The position numbers were made by a program, and so were the translations under genes. The notes beneath the pieces were generated by a model. It made no database searches. It was given only the letters and a program-made list of their open reading frames with translations, and was not told the origin of the DNA. Of a stretch of DNA of 64,000 nucleotides, positions 55,635-64,000 are shown piece by piece. The stretch is from Gemmatimonadales bacterium UBA4456 (GTDB lineage: Bacteria; Gemmatimonadota; Gemmatimonadetes; Longimicrobiales; Gaopeijiaceae). Location: NCBI GenBank assembly GCA_002390225.1, contig DGOW01000034.1, positions 1 through 64,000 on the forward strand, in the 5' to 3' direction. Each line of letters opens with the position of its first letter. Position 1 is the first letter of the stretch.

Positions 55635-56282
55635 ATGATGCGTCTACGGCTGGTCACCGCCTTGCTGGCCCTTTCGGCCGGCGCCTGTGCGTCGGATGAG
55701 CCGTCCTCCCAGGCTGCGGTCGAGGAGGGCGGCGCCCCGATCCAGCCTGAGCAGGGCATCTACGGTATGGCGCCCGCGGCCGCCGGTGGCGTTCCCAGCG
55801 TGATCATGCTGAAGCGGGTGGGAGTCACGGCCGTACGGACAGAGACGGGGTCACCAGCCAGAATCGATCAATTCGGTCTCACATTTTCACCGACACGGCT
55901 ACTCACGCACCTCGGCGACACCACCGTCTTCTCTAACAGCGAGTCCGCAGTTGCGCATAACGTGCGCATCCGCGCGCTCTCGGACGGAGTCGACATACTC
56001 GACGCAGACGCCAATCCCGGTGAGCGAATCACGGTGACGTTGCCGACCACGGGCGGCTACGACGTCCTCTGCGACATGCACCCCGGCATGACGGCCTTCA
56101 TATTCGCGTCGGACACTGGCCAGTCCGTGTTCGCGGAGACGGACGGCACATTCCTCCTCGACAGCGTGCCGCCAGGCACGTATACCGTCCAGTTGTGGAC
56201 CGCTGATGGCGGCTTCCATGACGCACGATCAATCGAGATCACCGTCGGCAGTACCGGCATCGATCTCACAACGCCGGGGTAG
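55635..56282 (+). CDS. Cupredoxin-like (plastocyanin/azurin-type) lipoprotein
   Basis: 215 residues. Lipobox SAGAC (Cys18). Type-1 copper ligands are visible: His108 in AVAHNVRI, then Cys146, His149 and Met152 in VLCDMHPGM, spaced C-x2-H-x2-M. After about residue 165 there is a small carrier-like beta domain (GTFLLDSVPPGTYTVQLWTADGG). Likely a periplasmic or outer-membrane electron carrier; with the CtaA/CtaM-like genes 4 kb downstream it could donate to a terminal oxidase (inference). It starts 17 bases after the Asp-box gene. Confidence 0.85.
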   Translation: MMRLRLVTALLALSAGACASDEPSSQAAVEEGGAPIQPEQGIYGMAPAAAGGVPSVIMLKRVGVTAVRTETGSPARIDQFGLTFSPTRLLTHLGDTTVFSNSESAVAHNVRIRALSDGVDILDADANPGERITVTLPTTGGYDVLCDMHPGMTAFIFASDTGQSVFAETDGTFLLDSVPPGTYTVQLWTADGGFHDARSIEITVGSTGIDLTTPG

Positions 56283-56353
56283 TTTCCGGAACCGCTCCTC
56301 GGGGACCCACCGAGGTCAGTCTTTGCCCTGCCCATCGAACTCAACAGTCCATC

Positions 56354-56740
56354 ATGCTGCTTCATGCCCACTCCGGATTCCGCTACCTCGTTCTCCTCAT
56401 GGGCATCGTCATGATCGCCTATGCCGCCTACGGCCTCATGACCAAGGCCGAGTACGGAAAGCAGATGCGCGTCCTCTCAGCCATCTTTACGGGCGTCCTC
56501 GACCTGACCGTGCTCCTGGGCTTCGTCAACCTGTTCGTGGGTCGGGGCTTCTACCCCCAGCTGGGCGGACACATCGTGATGATGACGCTGGCCGCCGTGC
56601 TCGCCCACGTCATTCACGGGGTGATGAAGCGTCGCCCGGCGGAAGCCCAGACCTTCATGCCTCACCTCGTCGGCACGCTGGTCGTACTCGTTTGCATTGT
56701 CGGGGGCATTCTCGCAATCGGCAGACCCATCGTCGGTTGA
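56354..56740 (+). CDS. Small four-helix membrane protein, unknown function
   Basis: 128 residues with four predicted transmembrane helices. Polar residues suggestive of heme or metal ligands lie at the ends of the helices (HAHSGFRYLV at the start, GGHIVMM and LAHVIHG in helix 3). It resembles small integral membrane proteins that begin LLHAHSGxRYLVL. It lies between the cupredoxin and patatin genes, same strand. Heme or copper binding is only suggested by the histidines. Confidence 0.7.
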   Translation: MLLHAHSGFRYLVLLMGIVMIAYAAYGLMTKAEYGKQMRVLSAIFTGVLDLTVLLGFVNLFVGRGFYPQLGGHIVMMTLAAVLAHVIHGVMKRRPAEAQTFMPHLVGTLVVLVCIVGGILAIGRPIVG

Positions 56741-56774
56741 CGCGCCTCAGATCCATGTGAGCGAACTTAAACCT

Positions 56775-57950
56775 ATGGACGCGCTTGAGGCCTCCCCCGA
56801 TGCCATTGCGGGCCACGGCCCGCGTGATCTCGGTCTTGTCATGGGTGGCGGCGGGGCGCGTGCGGCATACCAAGTCGGCTTCCTGCGCCATGTCGCTCGC
56901 CACCTTCCGGATCTCCAACTTCCGTACATCCACGGGATCTCCGCCGGGGCCATCAATGCGGCTGGGCTGGCGTCTCACCACGGGACCTTTCTGCAGGCCG
57001 TCGAAGAGCTATCTCATTTGTGGGGGGACCTGACGGTCGACCATGTCTTCCGCGTCGACCCGCGCTCTCTCGCGATGAACAGTGTGCGCTGGCTTCGGCA
57101 GTTGGGTGGAGGCGGGCTTCGGGGTGGCCGGCTTCAGGTGCGAGGCCTGGTGGACACGTCCCCGCTAGACGCCTACCTGACCGAGACACTCCACGCCGTC
57201 GACCGAGAACTGACCGGCATCCAATACAACCTCGAGCACCGTGGCCTGAAGGCCTTTGCCGTCAGCACCACGAGCTACTCGACCGGTGCGTCGGTCACAT
57301 GGGTACAGGGCCGGGATATCGAGACCTGGCAGCGACCGCAGCGGGTCACGGAACGTACGACCATCACAGTCGACCACATCATGGCATCCTCGGCGCTCCC
57401 CCTGCTCTTCCCGGCGATCCAGCTCGGGAATAGCTGGTACGGGGATGGTGGCGTCAGGCTGACAGCTCCCCTGTCGCCGGTGCTACATCTCGGGGCGAGA
57501 CGGATCATGGCGATTTCCAACCGCTACGACCGAGACCAAGGAGAGATCTCCCACGCGAGCATCAAAGGGTACCCACCCCCGGCTCAGGTCGCTGGTGTGC
57601 TCTTTAACGCCGTCTTTCTAGATCTGCTCGATAACGACGCGCTTCGACTGGAGCGGCTGAATCGACTCCTCGAGACGCTCCCAGAGGACAAGCGTCACGG
57701 ACTGGAGCCGGTGAAACTGCTAGTCATGCGCCCCTCGATCGATCTCGGTCGACTTTCCTCCCAATTCGAGGCGCAGCTCCCTCGGTCGATCCGCTTCCTG
57801 ACGCGCGGACTGGGGACCAAAGAGACTGAGTCTCCGGATATCCTGAGCCTGATCCTTTTTCAACCGGACTATATGCGAGCGCTCATGGAGGTCGGTGAGG
57901 CCGACGCCGCAGCGCGCCACGACGAGATCATGGAATTTCTCGCTGATTGA
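56775..57950 (+). CDS. Patatin-like phospholipase
   Basis: 391 residues. Oxyanion hole GGGGARAAYQ (24-33), nucleophile Ser56 in GISAGA, and catalytic Asp224 in YGDGGVR give the Ser-Asp dyad. No signal peptide, so cytoplasmic or translocated. A GTG at 56757 is an alternative start; homology begins after it in either case. The C-terminal third is an extra helical region. Acts on phospholipid or neutral-lipid acyl esters. Confidence 0.88.
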   Translation: MDALEASPDAIAGHGPRDLGLVMGGGGARAAYQVGFLRHVARHLPDLQLPYIHGISAGAINAAGLASHHGTFLQAVEELSHLWGDLTVDHVFRVDPRSLAMNSVRWLRQLGGGGLRGGRLQVRGLVDTSPLDAYLTETLHAVDRELTGIQYNLEHRGLKAFAVSTTSYSTGASVTWVQGRDIETWQRPQRVTERTTITVDHIMASSALPLLFPAIQLGNSWYGDGGVRLTAPLSPVLHLGARRIMAISNRYDRDQGEISHASIKGYPPPAQVAGVLFNAVFLDLLDNDALRLERLNRLLETLPEDKRHGLEPVKLLVMRPSIDLGRLSSQFEAQLPRSIRFLTRGLGTKETESPDILSLILFQPDYMRALMEVGEADAAARHDEIMEFLAD

Positions 57951-58066
57951 GGGCTCCCCTGAAAGGCATCGGGGTAAAGTTTCGCCCGAACACTCCGAGT
58001 ACCTCCGGACGTTAGTTTTCGGGGAGTTTTCTGACCACCGAACGCAGGCCCAGCCAGAAGGACTCC

Positions 58067-59995
58067 ATGGCCGAAGAAAAGAAGCTATCCAGCGAGCTAG
58101 AATCCCGAGAAGTCGCCGAACAGGCACGCGAGCAGCAGTGGGAGAAGAGCAGCTTCGCCAAAGCACTGTTCGAAGGAAAACTCGACCTCGATCTAGTATA
58201 CCCCGCGCCCACCCCGGACCCCGATGAGCAGGAGCGGGCAGCCGAGTTCCTCAAAAAGATCGAGGCGTTCGCGCGCGACCACATCGATGGGGACAAGCAC
58301 GACACCGAGGGGTGGGTACCGCAGGAGGTCCTCGACGGCCTCGCCGAGCTCGGCGCCTTTGGCGTCAAAACGCCAAGGAAGTATGGAGGGCTTGAGCTGT
58401 CCCAGGTCTCCTATAACCGGGCTCTCGCAATCATCTCGTCCCGTTGCAGCGCGACCGGGGCCTTCCTCTCGGCCCACCAGAGCATCGGGGTGCCCGGACC
58501 TCTCCTGAAGTTCGGCACCGACGAGCAGAAAAGCCGGTACCTGCCGAGGCTCGCCAAGGGGGCGCTGTCAGCCTTCGCGCTCACCGAACACGATGTGGGC
58601 TCCGACCCGGCCAACCTGTCTACGACAGCCGTCCTTTCCGAAGACGGATCTCACTGGGTTCTCAATGGCGAGAAGTTGTGGACCACGAACGGACCGCGCG
58701 CCGAGATCATCGTGGTCATGGCCCGTACTCCGGGACCGGAGGGATCCAAGCGGAAGCCGATCACCGCGTTCATCGTCGAAACCGCCTGGGATGGTGTCGA
58801 GACCCTGGATGAGTGCTCCTTCATGGGACTCCGTGCTCTGTCCAACGGAGCCCTTCGCTTCACCGACGTGAAGGTGCCGAGGGAGAACTTGCTCTGGGGT
58901 GAGGGTAAGGGCCTCAAGCTGGCGCTCATCACGCTCAACACCGGACGTCTGGCACTGCCCGCCTTCTGCGCTGCCGCCGGAAAAGGCAGCCTCGAGATGG
59001 TCCGCGACTGGGCCGGCAGCCGAGTACAATGGGGACTCCCGGTAGGGCATCATGACGCCGTCGCTCAGATGATCGGTAAGATGGCGGCGGATACGTTCGC
59101 GCTGGAGGCTCTGGTCGAACTGATCGGCGCGATGGCAGATTCGGGCAAGTTCGACATTCGTCTCGAAGCCGCCGTCGCAAAGATGTGGGGCACGGAGACC
59201 GGCTGGGATCTCGTGAACGACGCCCTGCAGGTCCGAGGAGGTCGCGGCTACGAGACATACGATTCGTTGAAGGCCCGAGGTGAAGTCTCTTACCCGGTCG
59301 AGAGATGGCTTCGGGACATGCGGATCAATACGATCTTCGAGGGCTCCTCGGAGATCATGCGCCTTTTCATCGCACGCGAAGCGGTCGATCGACACTTCTC
59401 CATCGCTGGCGACCTGGTAAACCCGAAGGCCCCGGTGGGCGCCAAGCTGAAGGCTCTGGTGAAGGCCGGTCTCTTCTACGCCTGGTGGTACCCGACACGC
59501 TTCCTGGGCTGGAGCGCGTGGCCGCGCTACTCCGAGTTCGGATCACTCGCCAAGCACCTGCGCTACGTCGAACGCACATCCCGTCGACTCGCGCGCGCCA
59601 CGTTCTACTCAATGGTTCGCTTTGGACCGGGCCTCGAGAAGCGTCAGGCCGTACTCGGCCGCGTAGTGGACATCGGAGCCGAACTGCTCGTCATGACGGC
59701 TACAGTCCTCCACGCCAAGACGCTTCAGCAGCGTGGGGGCGATGAGCGTGGCGCAGAGGCTCTCGCTGACGCGTTCTGCCGTCAGTCTCGCCGGCGCATC
59801 TCGGCGAGCTTCCGATCCATCTTTCGGAACGATGATGTCGCGACCCACAAGGTGGCGCGCCGCTACCTCGAAGGCGAAATGAAGTGGCTCGAGCGTGGGA
59901 TCATCTCCGTCGCCAGCTACCGTGACGTCAAGCATGCAGCAGCCGACGAGCCGACCCACGAAACCACTAAAGCGCCCGAGCCTGTCACAGCGTAA
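58067..59995 (+). CDS. Acyl-CoA dehydrogenase, VLCAD/ACAD9-like long form
   Basis: 642 residues, longer than the usual 380-residue ACADs. Residues about 60-460 are the FAD core: SAFALTEHDVGSDPANLSTTA, LNGEKLWTTNG, LQVRGGRGYETY, and the catalytic glutamate near 425 in TIFEGSSEIMRL. The C-terminal 180 residues are an extra helical domain as in membrane-associated very-long-chain ACADs. It catalyses the first step of beta-oxidation. The stop overlaps the ctaA start (TAATG), an unexpected coupling of fatty-acid oxidation to heme A synthesis. Confidence 0.93.
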   Translation: MAEEKKLSSELESREVAEQAREQQWEKSSFAKALFEGKLDLDLVYPAPTPDPDEQERAAEFLKKIEAFARDHIDGDKHDTEGWVPQEVLDGLAELGAFGVKTPRKYGGLELSQVSYNRALAIISSRCSATGAFLSAHQSIGVPGPLLKFGTDEQKSRYLPRLAKGALSAFALTEHDVGSDPANLSTTAVLSEDGSHWVLNGEKLWTTNGPRAEIIVVMARTPGPEGSKRKPITAFIVETAWDGVETLDECSFMGLRALSNGALRFTDVKVPRENLLWGEGKGLKLALITLNTGRLALPAFCAAAGKGSLEMVRDWAGSRVQWGLPVGHHDAVAQMIGKMAADTFALEALVELIGAMADSGKFDIRLEAAVAKMWGTETGWDLVNDALQVRGGRGYETYDSLKARGEVSYPVERWLRDMRINTIFEGSSEIMRLFIAREAVDRHFSIAGDLVNPKAPVGAKLKALVKAGLFYAWWYPTRFLGWSAWPRYSEFGSLAKHLRYVERTSRRLARATFYSMVRFGPGLEKRQAVLGRVVDIGAELLVMTATVLHAKTLQQRGGDERGAEALADAFCRQSRRRISASFRSIFRNDDVATHKVARRYLEGEMKWLERGIISVASYRDVKHAAADEPTHETTKAPEPVTA

Positions 59996-60933
59996 TGACG
60001 GTACTACACCCCCGGGCCTACACGGTCACGGTTATCTGGACCCTGGGTCTGCTATTCCTGGGCAGTATCGTTCACGCGACGGAGTCCAGTCTAGCTTGCC
60101 CGGATTGGCCAACCTGCTTCGGCACGATGGTGCCGGAAATGACGGGAGGCGTGTTCTGGGAGCACCTTCACCGGCTCGTCGCAGGTGGGCTCGTCTTGAT
60201 GTTCGCCCTCGGCACGTGGCTCGCGAAGAGAGAGACGTCTGAACGGCCCTGGATCTTCCGGGCATCACTCGCGGGTGTCGGGCTGCTCCTCGTCCAGTCC
60301 GTATTCGGTGGACTCACGGTGATCTACCAACTGCCGGACCTCGTGTCGACGACGCACCTGAGCCTCGCGTTCATTTTTCTGTCTCTCGCGACCGTTCTCG
60401 CGGTGGCGACCAATGGTACGACCGGGCCCGGAGGGCCCCCGAAGATCGAGGGCTTCGGACACGGTAACGGGCGCAAGCTCACGATCTATGCGGGCGTAGC
60501 CGCCGGATCGGTGTTCATACAATCTGTCCTTGGCGCCCTGGTCCGCCACACGGACGGCGGGATGTCCTGCCCGGACGTGCCGCTCTGTCTCGGTCAGGTC
60601 GTGCCACCCCTGGTGAACGTTCAGATCACCTCACACTTCCTGCACCGGCTCATGGCCATCGTCGCGACCGTGGCGGTGCTATGGCTGTACGCCTGGGCCG
60701 TGCGTGCCGAGGTTCCCACGCGTGTAAAACGCTGGGCCATGGCAGCCGTCGGACTCGTCCTTGTCCAGGTGGCGCTCGGCGTCATCTCGGTCCTTACATT
60801 CCTGGCCATTCCACCAGTGTCCATCCACACCCTCGTCGCTGCCGCGCTTCTGAGTCTGCTCGTGGCGCTCGCCACGCTGGGTTCACGAGCCAGCGTCTAC
60901 ATCCAAGAACCGGAGTTGTTGCCTGCCCGATGA
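59995..60933 (+). CDS. ctaA: Heme A synthase (Cox15/CtaA)
   Basis: 312 residues, about eight membrane helices in two four-helix halves. Each half has the paired extracytoplasmic cysteines and histidines: CPDWPTCFG (Cys35, Cys41) then EHLHR (His57, His59), and CPDVPLCLG then HFLHR, with the later THL and IHT histidines. Converts heme O to heme A for aa3/caa3 oxidases. It is coupled on both sides: TAATG with the ACAD, ATGA with the DUF420 gene. Confidence 0.95.
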   Translation: MTVLHPRAYTVTVIWTLGLLFLGSIVHATESSLACPDWPTCFGTMVPEMTGGVFWEHLHRLVAGGLVLMFALGTWLAKRETSERPWIFRASLAGVGLLLVQSVFGGLTVIYQLPDLVSTTHLSLAFIFLSLATVLAVATNGTTGPGGPPKIEGFGHGNGRKLTIYAGVAAGSVFIQSVLGALVRHTDGGMSCPDVPLCLGQVVPPLVNVQITSHFLHRLMAIVATVAVLWLYAWAVRAEVPTRVKRWAMAAVGLVLVQVALGVISVLTFLAIPPVSIHTLVAAALLSLLVALATLGSRASVYIQEPELLPAR

Positions 60934-61367
60934 ATACCAATGAAGCGGGGGATCTTCTTGCCCTCATCAACGCCAGCCTGAACGCGACGAGCGCGATCGC
61001 ACTGATCACAGGCTTCGTCTTCATTCGTCAGAAAGTTGTCGACAAGCACAAACGGGCAATGCTGACGGCGGTCGGCGCATCCGCGCTCTTCCTTGTCTTC
61101 TACGTAGTGCGCATCCTGCTTACCGGCACACACGAATTCGCCGGTGAGGGCCTCGCCCGGACCGTGTACTTTTCGATCCTCTTCAGCCATATGGCCCTCG
61201 CGGTCCTGGTGCTCCCATTCGTGCTCCGTCTCGTGTGGCTGGCGCGTGCCGAACGCTTCGAGGATCACAAGCGGCTTGCCCGCTTCGTCTTCCCTGTCTG
61301 GGCATACGTGTCAGTGACGGGTCTTATGGTCTACCTCCTTCTCTATCAGATCTACGGATACATTTGA
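60930..61367 (+). CDS. DUF420 / CtaM-like cytochrome oxidase assembly membrane protein
   Basis: 145 residues with four membrane helices, from the ATG overlapping the ctaA stop (ATGA). The pattern LPxLNASLNATSAIALITGFVFIRQK...DKHKRAML, then FSHMALAVLVLPFVL and HKRLARFVFPVWAYVSVTGLMVYLLLY is typical of DUF420, called CtaM in Firmicutes, which is needed for maturation of aa3-type oxidase. Conserved His residues in helices may bind heme or copper. Direct linkage to ctaA supports the role. Confidence 0.88.
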   Translation: MNTNEAGDLLALINASLNATSAIALITGFVFIRQKVVDKHKRAMLTAVGASALFLVFYVVRILLTGTHEFAGEGLARTVYFSILFSHMALAVLVLPFVLRLVWLARAERFEDHKRLARFVFPVWAYVSVTGLMVYLLLYQIYGYI

Positions 61368-61378
61368 TCCCGTCGAGC

Positions 61379-62308
61379 GTGAACTCCAGCGCTGCTGCGC
61401 GTGACAGTCTGCTGGGATACGCCGAGGCGGTAGTAGCGGCTTCGCTGTGGGGCTCGTCCGGGATCTTCGCGGTCAACCTCTTCCGGTTGGGAGTGCCGCC
61501 CGAAAGCCTGGCTTTTCTTCGTCCTTTGGTCGGGGCGATGATCCTTCTGATCGTGTTGTGTCTTCGCGACCGCGGAGGCCTGCGCATCGACCGCCGGGGC
61601 CTTCTCATTCTGATGGCGGGCGGAGGCATCTCCATCGGGTTCTTCCAGATTGCCTATCAGCTATCGACTGATGCTGTCGGCGTGCCATCTACGGTGGCGA
61701 TGCTCTACCTGGCCCCCGCTGTCGTGGCGTTAGCCTCGGGGCCGCTCCTGAACGAGTGGCCAGACAGGACCCGCATCGCGCTCCTCGTGGTGACTCTGAC
61801 CGGAGTATGGCTCAGCGTACTTGGTGCCGACTCGGTCACGGCGACGTTTGGCTCGAGTGGCCTCGGCTGGGGTGTGATGGCGGGTGTCGCCTATGGAGGC
61901 TACACCCTGTTCGGCAGGTACGCGGCTCCCACGTACGGCTCGATTCCGACCGTTGTGTACAGCACCCTCGGGTGTGTGCTCTTCCTCGCCATAACCGTGC
62001 CCGTAACGAGTGGTCCCATTGTGTGGCCCGGTTCGACAGCAGCCTGGCTGGTCCTGCTCACGTTCAGCGTGCTTACGGTCGCGGTGGCGCACTTCCTTTT
62101 CTTCGATGCACTAGCACGGATCGATGCGAGCCGGGCCTCTATCGCGACAGCGATCGAGCCGGTCGTAGCCGCATCCCTCGCTACCGTTCTACTGGGTCAA
62201 GGCCTGTCTCCACTCGGTTGGACAGGCATCGCGATCGTCGTTACGGGCGTCGCGGGCGTCGGTGCGACAGCCCGCAAAGGGAGGTCTGGAACCGTCGTAG
62301 CCGACTGA
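61379..62308 (+). CDS. EamA/DMT-family transporter
   Basis: About 309 residues with ten membrane helices in two EamA repeats (EAVVAASLWGSSGIFAVNLFRLG...; GWGVMAGVAYGGYTLFGRYAA...; RIDASRASIATAIEPVVAASLA). The GTG at 61379 is chosen; a TTG at 61364 that overlaps the preceding stop (TTGA) is also possible. Such carriers export or import small metabolites; the substrate cannot be inferred. Confidence 0.85.
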   Translation: MNSSAAARDSLLGYAEAVVAASLWGSSGIFAVNLFRLGVPPESLAFLRPLVGAMILLIVLCLRDRGGLRIDRRGLLILMAGGGISIGFFQIAYQLSTDAVGVPSTVAMLYLAPAVVALASGPLLNEWPDRTRIALLVVTLTGVWLSVLGADSVTATFGSSGLGWGVMAGVAYGGYTLFGRYAAPTYGSIPTVVYSTLGCVLFLAITVPVTSGPIVWPGSTAAWLVLLTFSVLTVAVAHFLFFDALARIDASRASIATAIEPVVAASLATVLLGQGLSPLGWTGIAIVVTGVAGVGATARKGRSGTVVAD

Positions 62309-62389
62309 CTCCACCGGTCCTGATGGACGCCAGGTCCTCCCGGTCTATCGTGTTGCGGGCCAGCGACGGTGCGGGTATGCTCGCCTCCC

Positions 62390-62851
62390 GTGGACAGACT
62401 TGCCCAACTCCGACATGTGTTGAGCGCCTCCTCCGACCCCGACAATCCGTCGGCCGAGGTGCTTGCCCAACTCCTCGACGAAGCAAAGCACATCGCCGTC
62501 GTCGGACTATCGCGTAATCTCGAAAAAGCTGCGCGCCGCGTGCCGTCGTATCTAGCCGCGAAAGGCTACGACGTGATCCCCGTGAATCCGAACGCCCAGC
62601 GCTTGCTCGGACGGGTGAGCTACGGGGATCTGGAAGAAGTCCCCGAGACTATCGATCTCGTGCTCATCTTCCGGCCGAGTGCCGACGCAGGCCCCCTCGT
62701 CGCGAAGGCCATGAAGCGGCCGGGCGAACCCACCATCTGGCTTCAGACAGGTATCCGGGCACCGGACGAGGTCGCGTCAGCCCGGCGTGCAGGACGCACG
62801 ATTATCCAGGACCTGTGCATCTTCAGAGTACATCGCACCCTGTTGGACTAA
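62390..62851 (+). CDS. CoA-binding (CoA_binding_2/YccU-type) protein
   Basis: 153 residues. Rossmann-like CoA-binding domain: KHIAVVGLSRNLEKAARRVPSYLAAKGYDVIPVNPN, then VDLVLIFRPS-type strand and TIWLQTGI...RAGRTIIQDLCIFRVH. The conserved Cys near the C-terminus occurs in the family. Start GTG 62390 or 62369. Its stop lies one base from the stop of the convergent gene. Confidence 0.88.
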   Translation: MDRLAQLRHVLSASSDPDNPSAEVLAQLLDEAKHIAVVGLSRNLEKAARRVPSYLAAKGYDVIPVNPNAQRLLGRVSYGDLEEVPETIDLVLIFRPSADAGPLVAKAMKRPGEPTIWLQTGIRAPDEVASARRAGRTIIQDLCIFRVHRTLLD

Positions 62852-62852
62852 C

Positions 62853-63554
62853 CTACGCGTCCCTCGGCCCGCTCAAGGGTTCATCGCCCTCGGACACCGG
62901 GGCACGGGTCGCTGTTTCCTGCTCGAGTTCGGCCTCCCACCGGCACAGGTCATCGCCACGGCCCTGACAAAGCGTGTGCTCCACACGCACAGAACCCCCG
63001 AGCATGCGCGAGATCAGCTCCTCCGAAAAGCCACTGAGCAGGTGGCATGCGTCTCCACCCGGGTCAGCCTCTACGAAGAGAAGGGAGCGTCCCTCAATCA
63101 CGAATGTCCCGCGACCGAAGCCCCCGACCGGACGTCCGAACAATTTTGCGAGCAGCTTACGCGCTTCCCGGCGTGTTGCCCGATAACGGAGCCCACCAGG
63201 CAAGCGCCGGACCCAGCGTGGCATCCGCTCACCCTCCACGAGCAGTCGGCCTACCGCCTGAAAGACCTGGGGGCTGTCGGGACGGCGAATCACGAAGCGA
63301 AACAGGCCATGGATTTCCTCGTCAGTCAGACGGACCCGACGCCTTACGTCTTCGCGGTGCGTGCGGATCTGGCGCTCCACCACATCACTGAGCCCGAAGC
63401 GTCTGGGGATCGTCTGTGCGGGAACTTCAGCTTCGAGAAGCTCCACAGGAAGATCCATGTCCCGCATGACCTCGAGTAGCCTGAGCGCCACGACAGCCTG
63501 AACGCGACGCGGGCCGGGGTCAGCCGGGGACGTGGGTGCGAGGTCCGTCAACAA
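62853..63554 (-). CDS. Protein with C-terminal V4R-like cysteine domain
   Basis: 233 residues. The C-terminal half resembles the 4-vinyl-reductase (V4R) sensor fold: GRGTFVIEGRS...PGGDACHLLSGFSEELISRMLGGSVRVEHTLCQGRGDDLCRW, with three Cys/His positions typical of V4R small-molecule or metal sites. The N-terminal half (about 1-120) is helical and Arg-rich with no recognised domain. The start looks like a TTG at 63554, which is unusual; no ATG lies earlier than residue 30. Divergent from the E1 alpha gene. Confidence 0.6.
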   Translation of the reverse strand: MLTDLAPTSPADPGPRRVQAVVALRLLEVMRDMDLPVELLEAEVPAQTIPRRFGLSDVVERQIRTHREDVRRRVRLTDEEIHGLFRFVIRRPDSPQVFQAVGRLLVEGERMPRWVRRLPGGLRYRATRREARKLLAKLFGRPVGGFGRGTFVIEGRSLLFVEADPGGDACHLLSGFSEELISRMLGGSVRVEHTLCQGRGDDLCRWEAELEQETATRAPVSEGDEPLSGPRDA

Positions 63555-63765
63555 GGCTCAAGATCGAGGGAGAACACGACCCGATAAGGTCGAGCCGGGG
63601 CCGTGCGTAGGCAACAAATAGCAAGATTGTGCATCTGAACGTCACACGAGGAGGGCGCGATCAGCTGCCCTAGTCATTCGTGTTCAGGATTACCTGACAT
63701 TTCCCGATCTCGTAACGGGGAATGGCTACCTCCGAATCGACAACGGCGCAGGTTAGATTCACGGT

Positions 63766-64000
63766 ATGAAAAGATACCCTGCATTCGATCCGCCCGAGTA
63801 CCTGGAATGGGAGCCCGACCCCCAGCTCGTCGACCAGTTCGACAGCACGCTTGCGTCGGACCCGCAGCGAGCGGCGATCGTCAATGGACTGTCTCAAGCC
63901 CAGCTCCTGTCCCTCTATCGGGATCTGCTCCGCACCCGGCTGCATGACATCGGTCTCAAGCGCTGGGTCCGAACTGGAGTCATTTCCAAGGCCTGGCTCG
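63766..64000 (+). CDS. Keto-acid dehydrogenase E1 alpha subunit, partial at right edge
   Basis: The ATG at 63766 opens a frame to the window end (78 codons seen). LSLYRDLLRTRLHDIGLKRWVRTGVISKAWL matches the N-terminal helix of thiamine-diphosphate E1 alpha subunits (pyruvate or branched-chain keto-acid dehydrogenase type). The beta subunit should follow outside the window. In the 211-base upstream gap I see only an imperfect inverted repeat (ttcccg ... cggggaa, near 63700-63722). Confidence 0.72.
   Translation, partial: MKRYPAFDPPEYLEWEPDPQLVDQFDSTLASDPQRAAIVNGLSQAQLLSLYRDLLRTRLHDIGLKRWVRTGVISKAWL

Noticed and set aside
63670..63945. 91-codon minus-strand frame at the right edge
   Set aside because: It is antisense to the E1 alpha start, which has recognisable family sequence.
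1..64000. CRISPR arrays, tRNA/rRNA genes, transposases, integrases, attachment sites
   Set aside because: Scanned for regularly spaced repeats, cloverleaf-like stretches and mobile-element proteins; none seen by eye. A covariance-model search would be decisive for RNAs.

Overview
The window is a high-GC, gene-dense bacterial chromosome segment. I read it as most likely Gemmatimonadota. The pointers are SusC/SusD-type TonB receptors beside a conventional sigma-70 promoter, many exported beta-propeller, FG-GAP, Asp-box, amidase, creatininase and M16 proteins, a 180-kDa-type NAD glutamate dehydrogenase, and heme A/cytochrome oxidase assembly genes. The phylum is inference; no rRNA or tRNA gene is present. 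No gap between genes exceeds about 245 bases, and I found no CRISPR array, insertion sequence or phage module.

Layout. 1-5351 (minus): a PfaD enoyl reductase followed by a PfaA-like KS-AT-ACP synthase that runs off the left edge, i.e. part of a polyunsaturated-fatty-acid or secondary-lipid synthase. 5473-8153 (minus): a coupled exported amidase and DUF1028 protein. 8351-10574 (plus): an SPFH protein and a zinc-ribbon membrane protein resembling Bacillus YdjI/YdjG. 10755-16089 (plus): three exported repeat proteins. 16098-19766 (minus): an M16 peptidase and an unknown protein. 19938-21303 (plus): a divergent creatininase-like protein and a small lipoprotein. 21345-27776 (minus): a SusC/SusD pair with a clear promoter and terminator, flanked by two short barrel-less carrier/plug proteins. 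27876-33118 (minus): giant NAD-GDH plus a coupled small protein.

33293-38048 (plus): a YhaO/YhaN-type nuclease-ATPase pair and a coupled hydrolase. 38049-41500: three glycosyltransferases, two on the minus strand and one on the plus strand; the two 3' ends that meet at 39911-40081 overlap antiparallel. 41743-45859 (plus): aminotransferase, phosphoesterase lipoprotein and two poorly known proteins. 45856-47328 (minus): a tightly overlapping operon pgeF - four-cysteine small protein - OsmC-like protein. The last gene has an in-frame UGA exactly at the catalytic cysteine position, followed by a bacterial SECIS-like hairpin, so it is probably a selenoprotein and is the main discovery candidate here. 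47442-55617 (plus): sucA, a TPR protein, an exonuclease and an exported Asp-box propeller. 55635-57950: cupredoxin lipoprotein, membrane protein, patatin. 58067-62851: VLCAD-like acyl-CoA dehydrogenase, CtaA, DUF420/CtaM-like protein, EamA transporter and CoA-binding protein. 62853-63554 (minus): a V4R-like protein. The right edge cuts a keto-acid dehydrogenase E1 alpha gene.

Functionally the segment combines aerobic energy metabolism (SucA, CtaA, CtaM-like protein, ACAD, E1 alpha, GDH), uptake and turnover of polymers and peptides outside the cell (SusCD, M16, amidase, propellers), lipid work (Pfa, ACAD, patatin) and thiol/peroxide handling (OsmC-like). Many genes overlap by 1-8 bases, and several convergent pairs share or abut their stop codons, leaving little room for intrinsic terminators.
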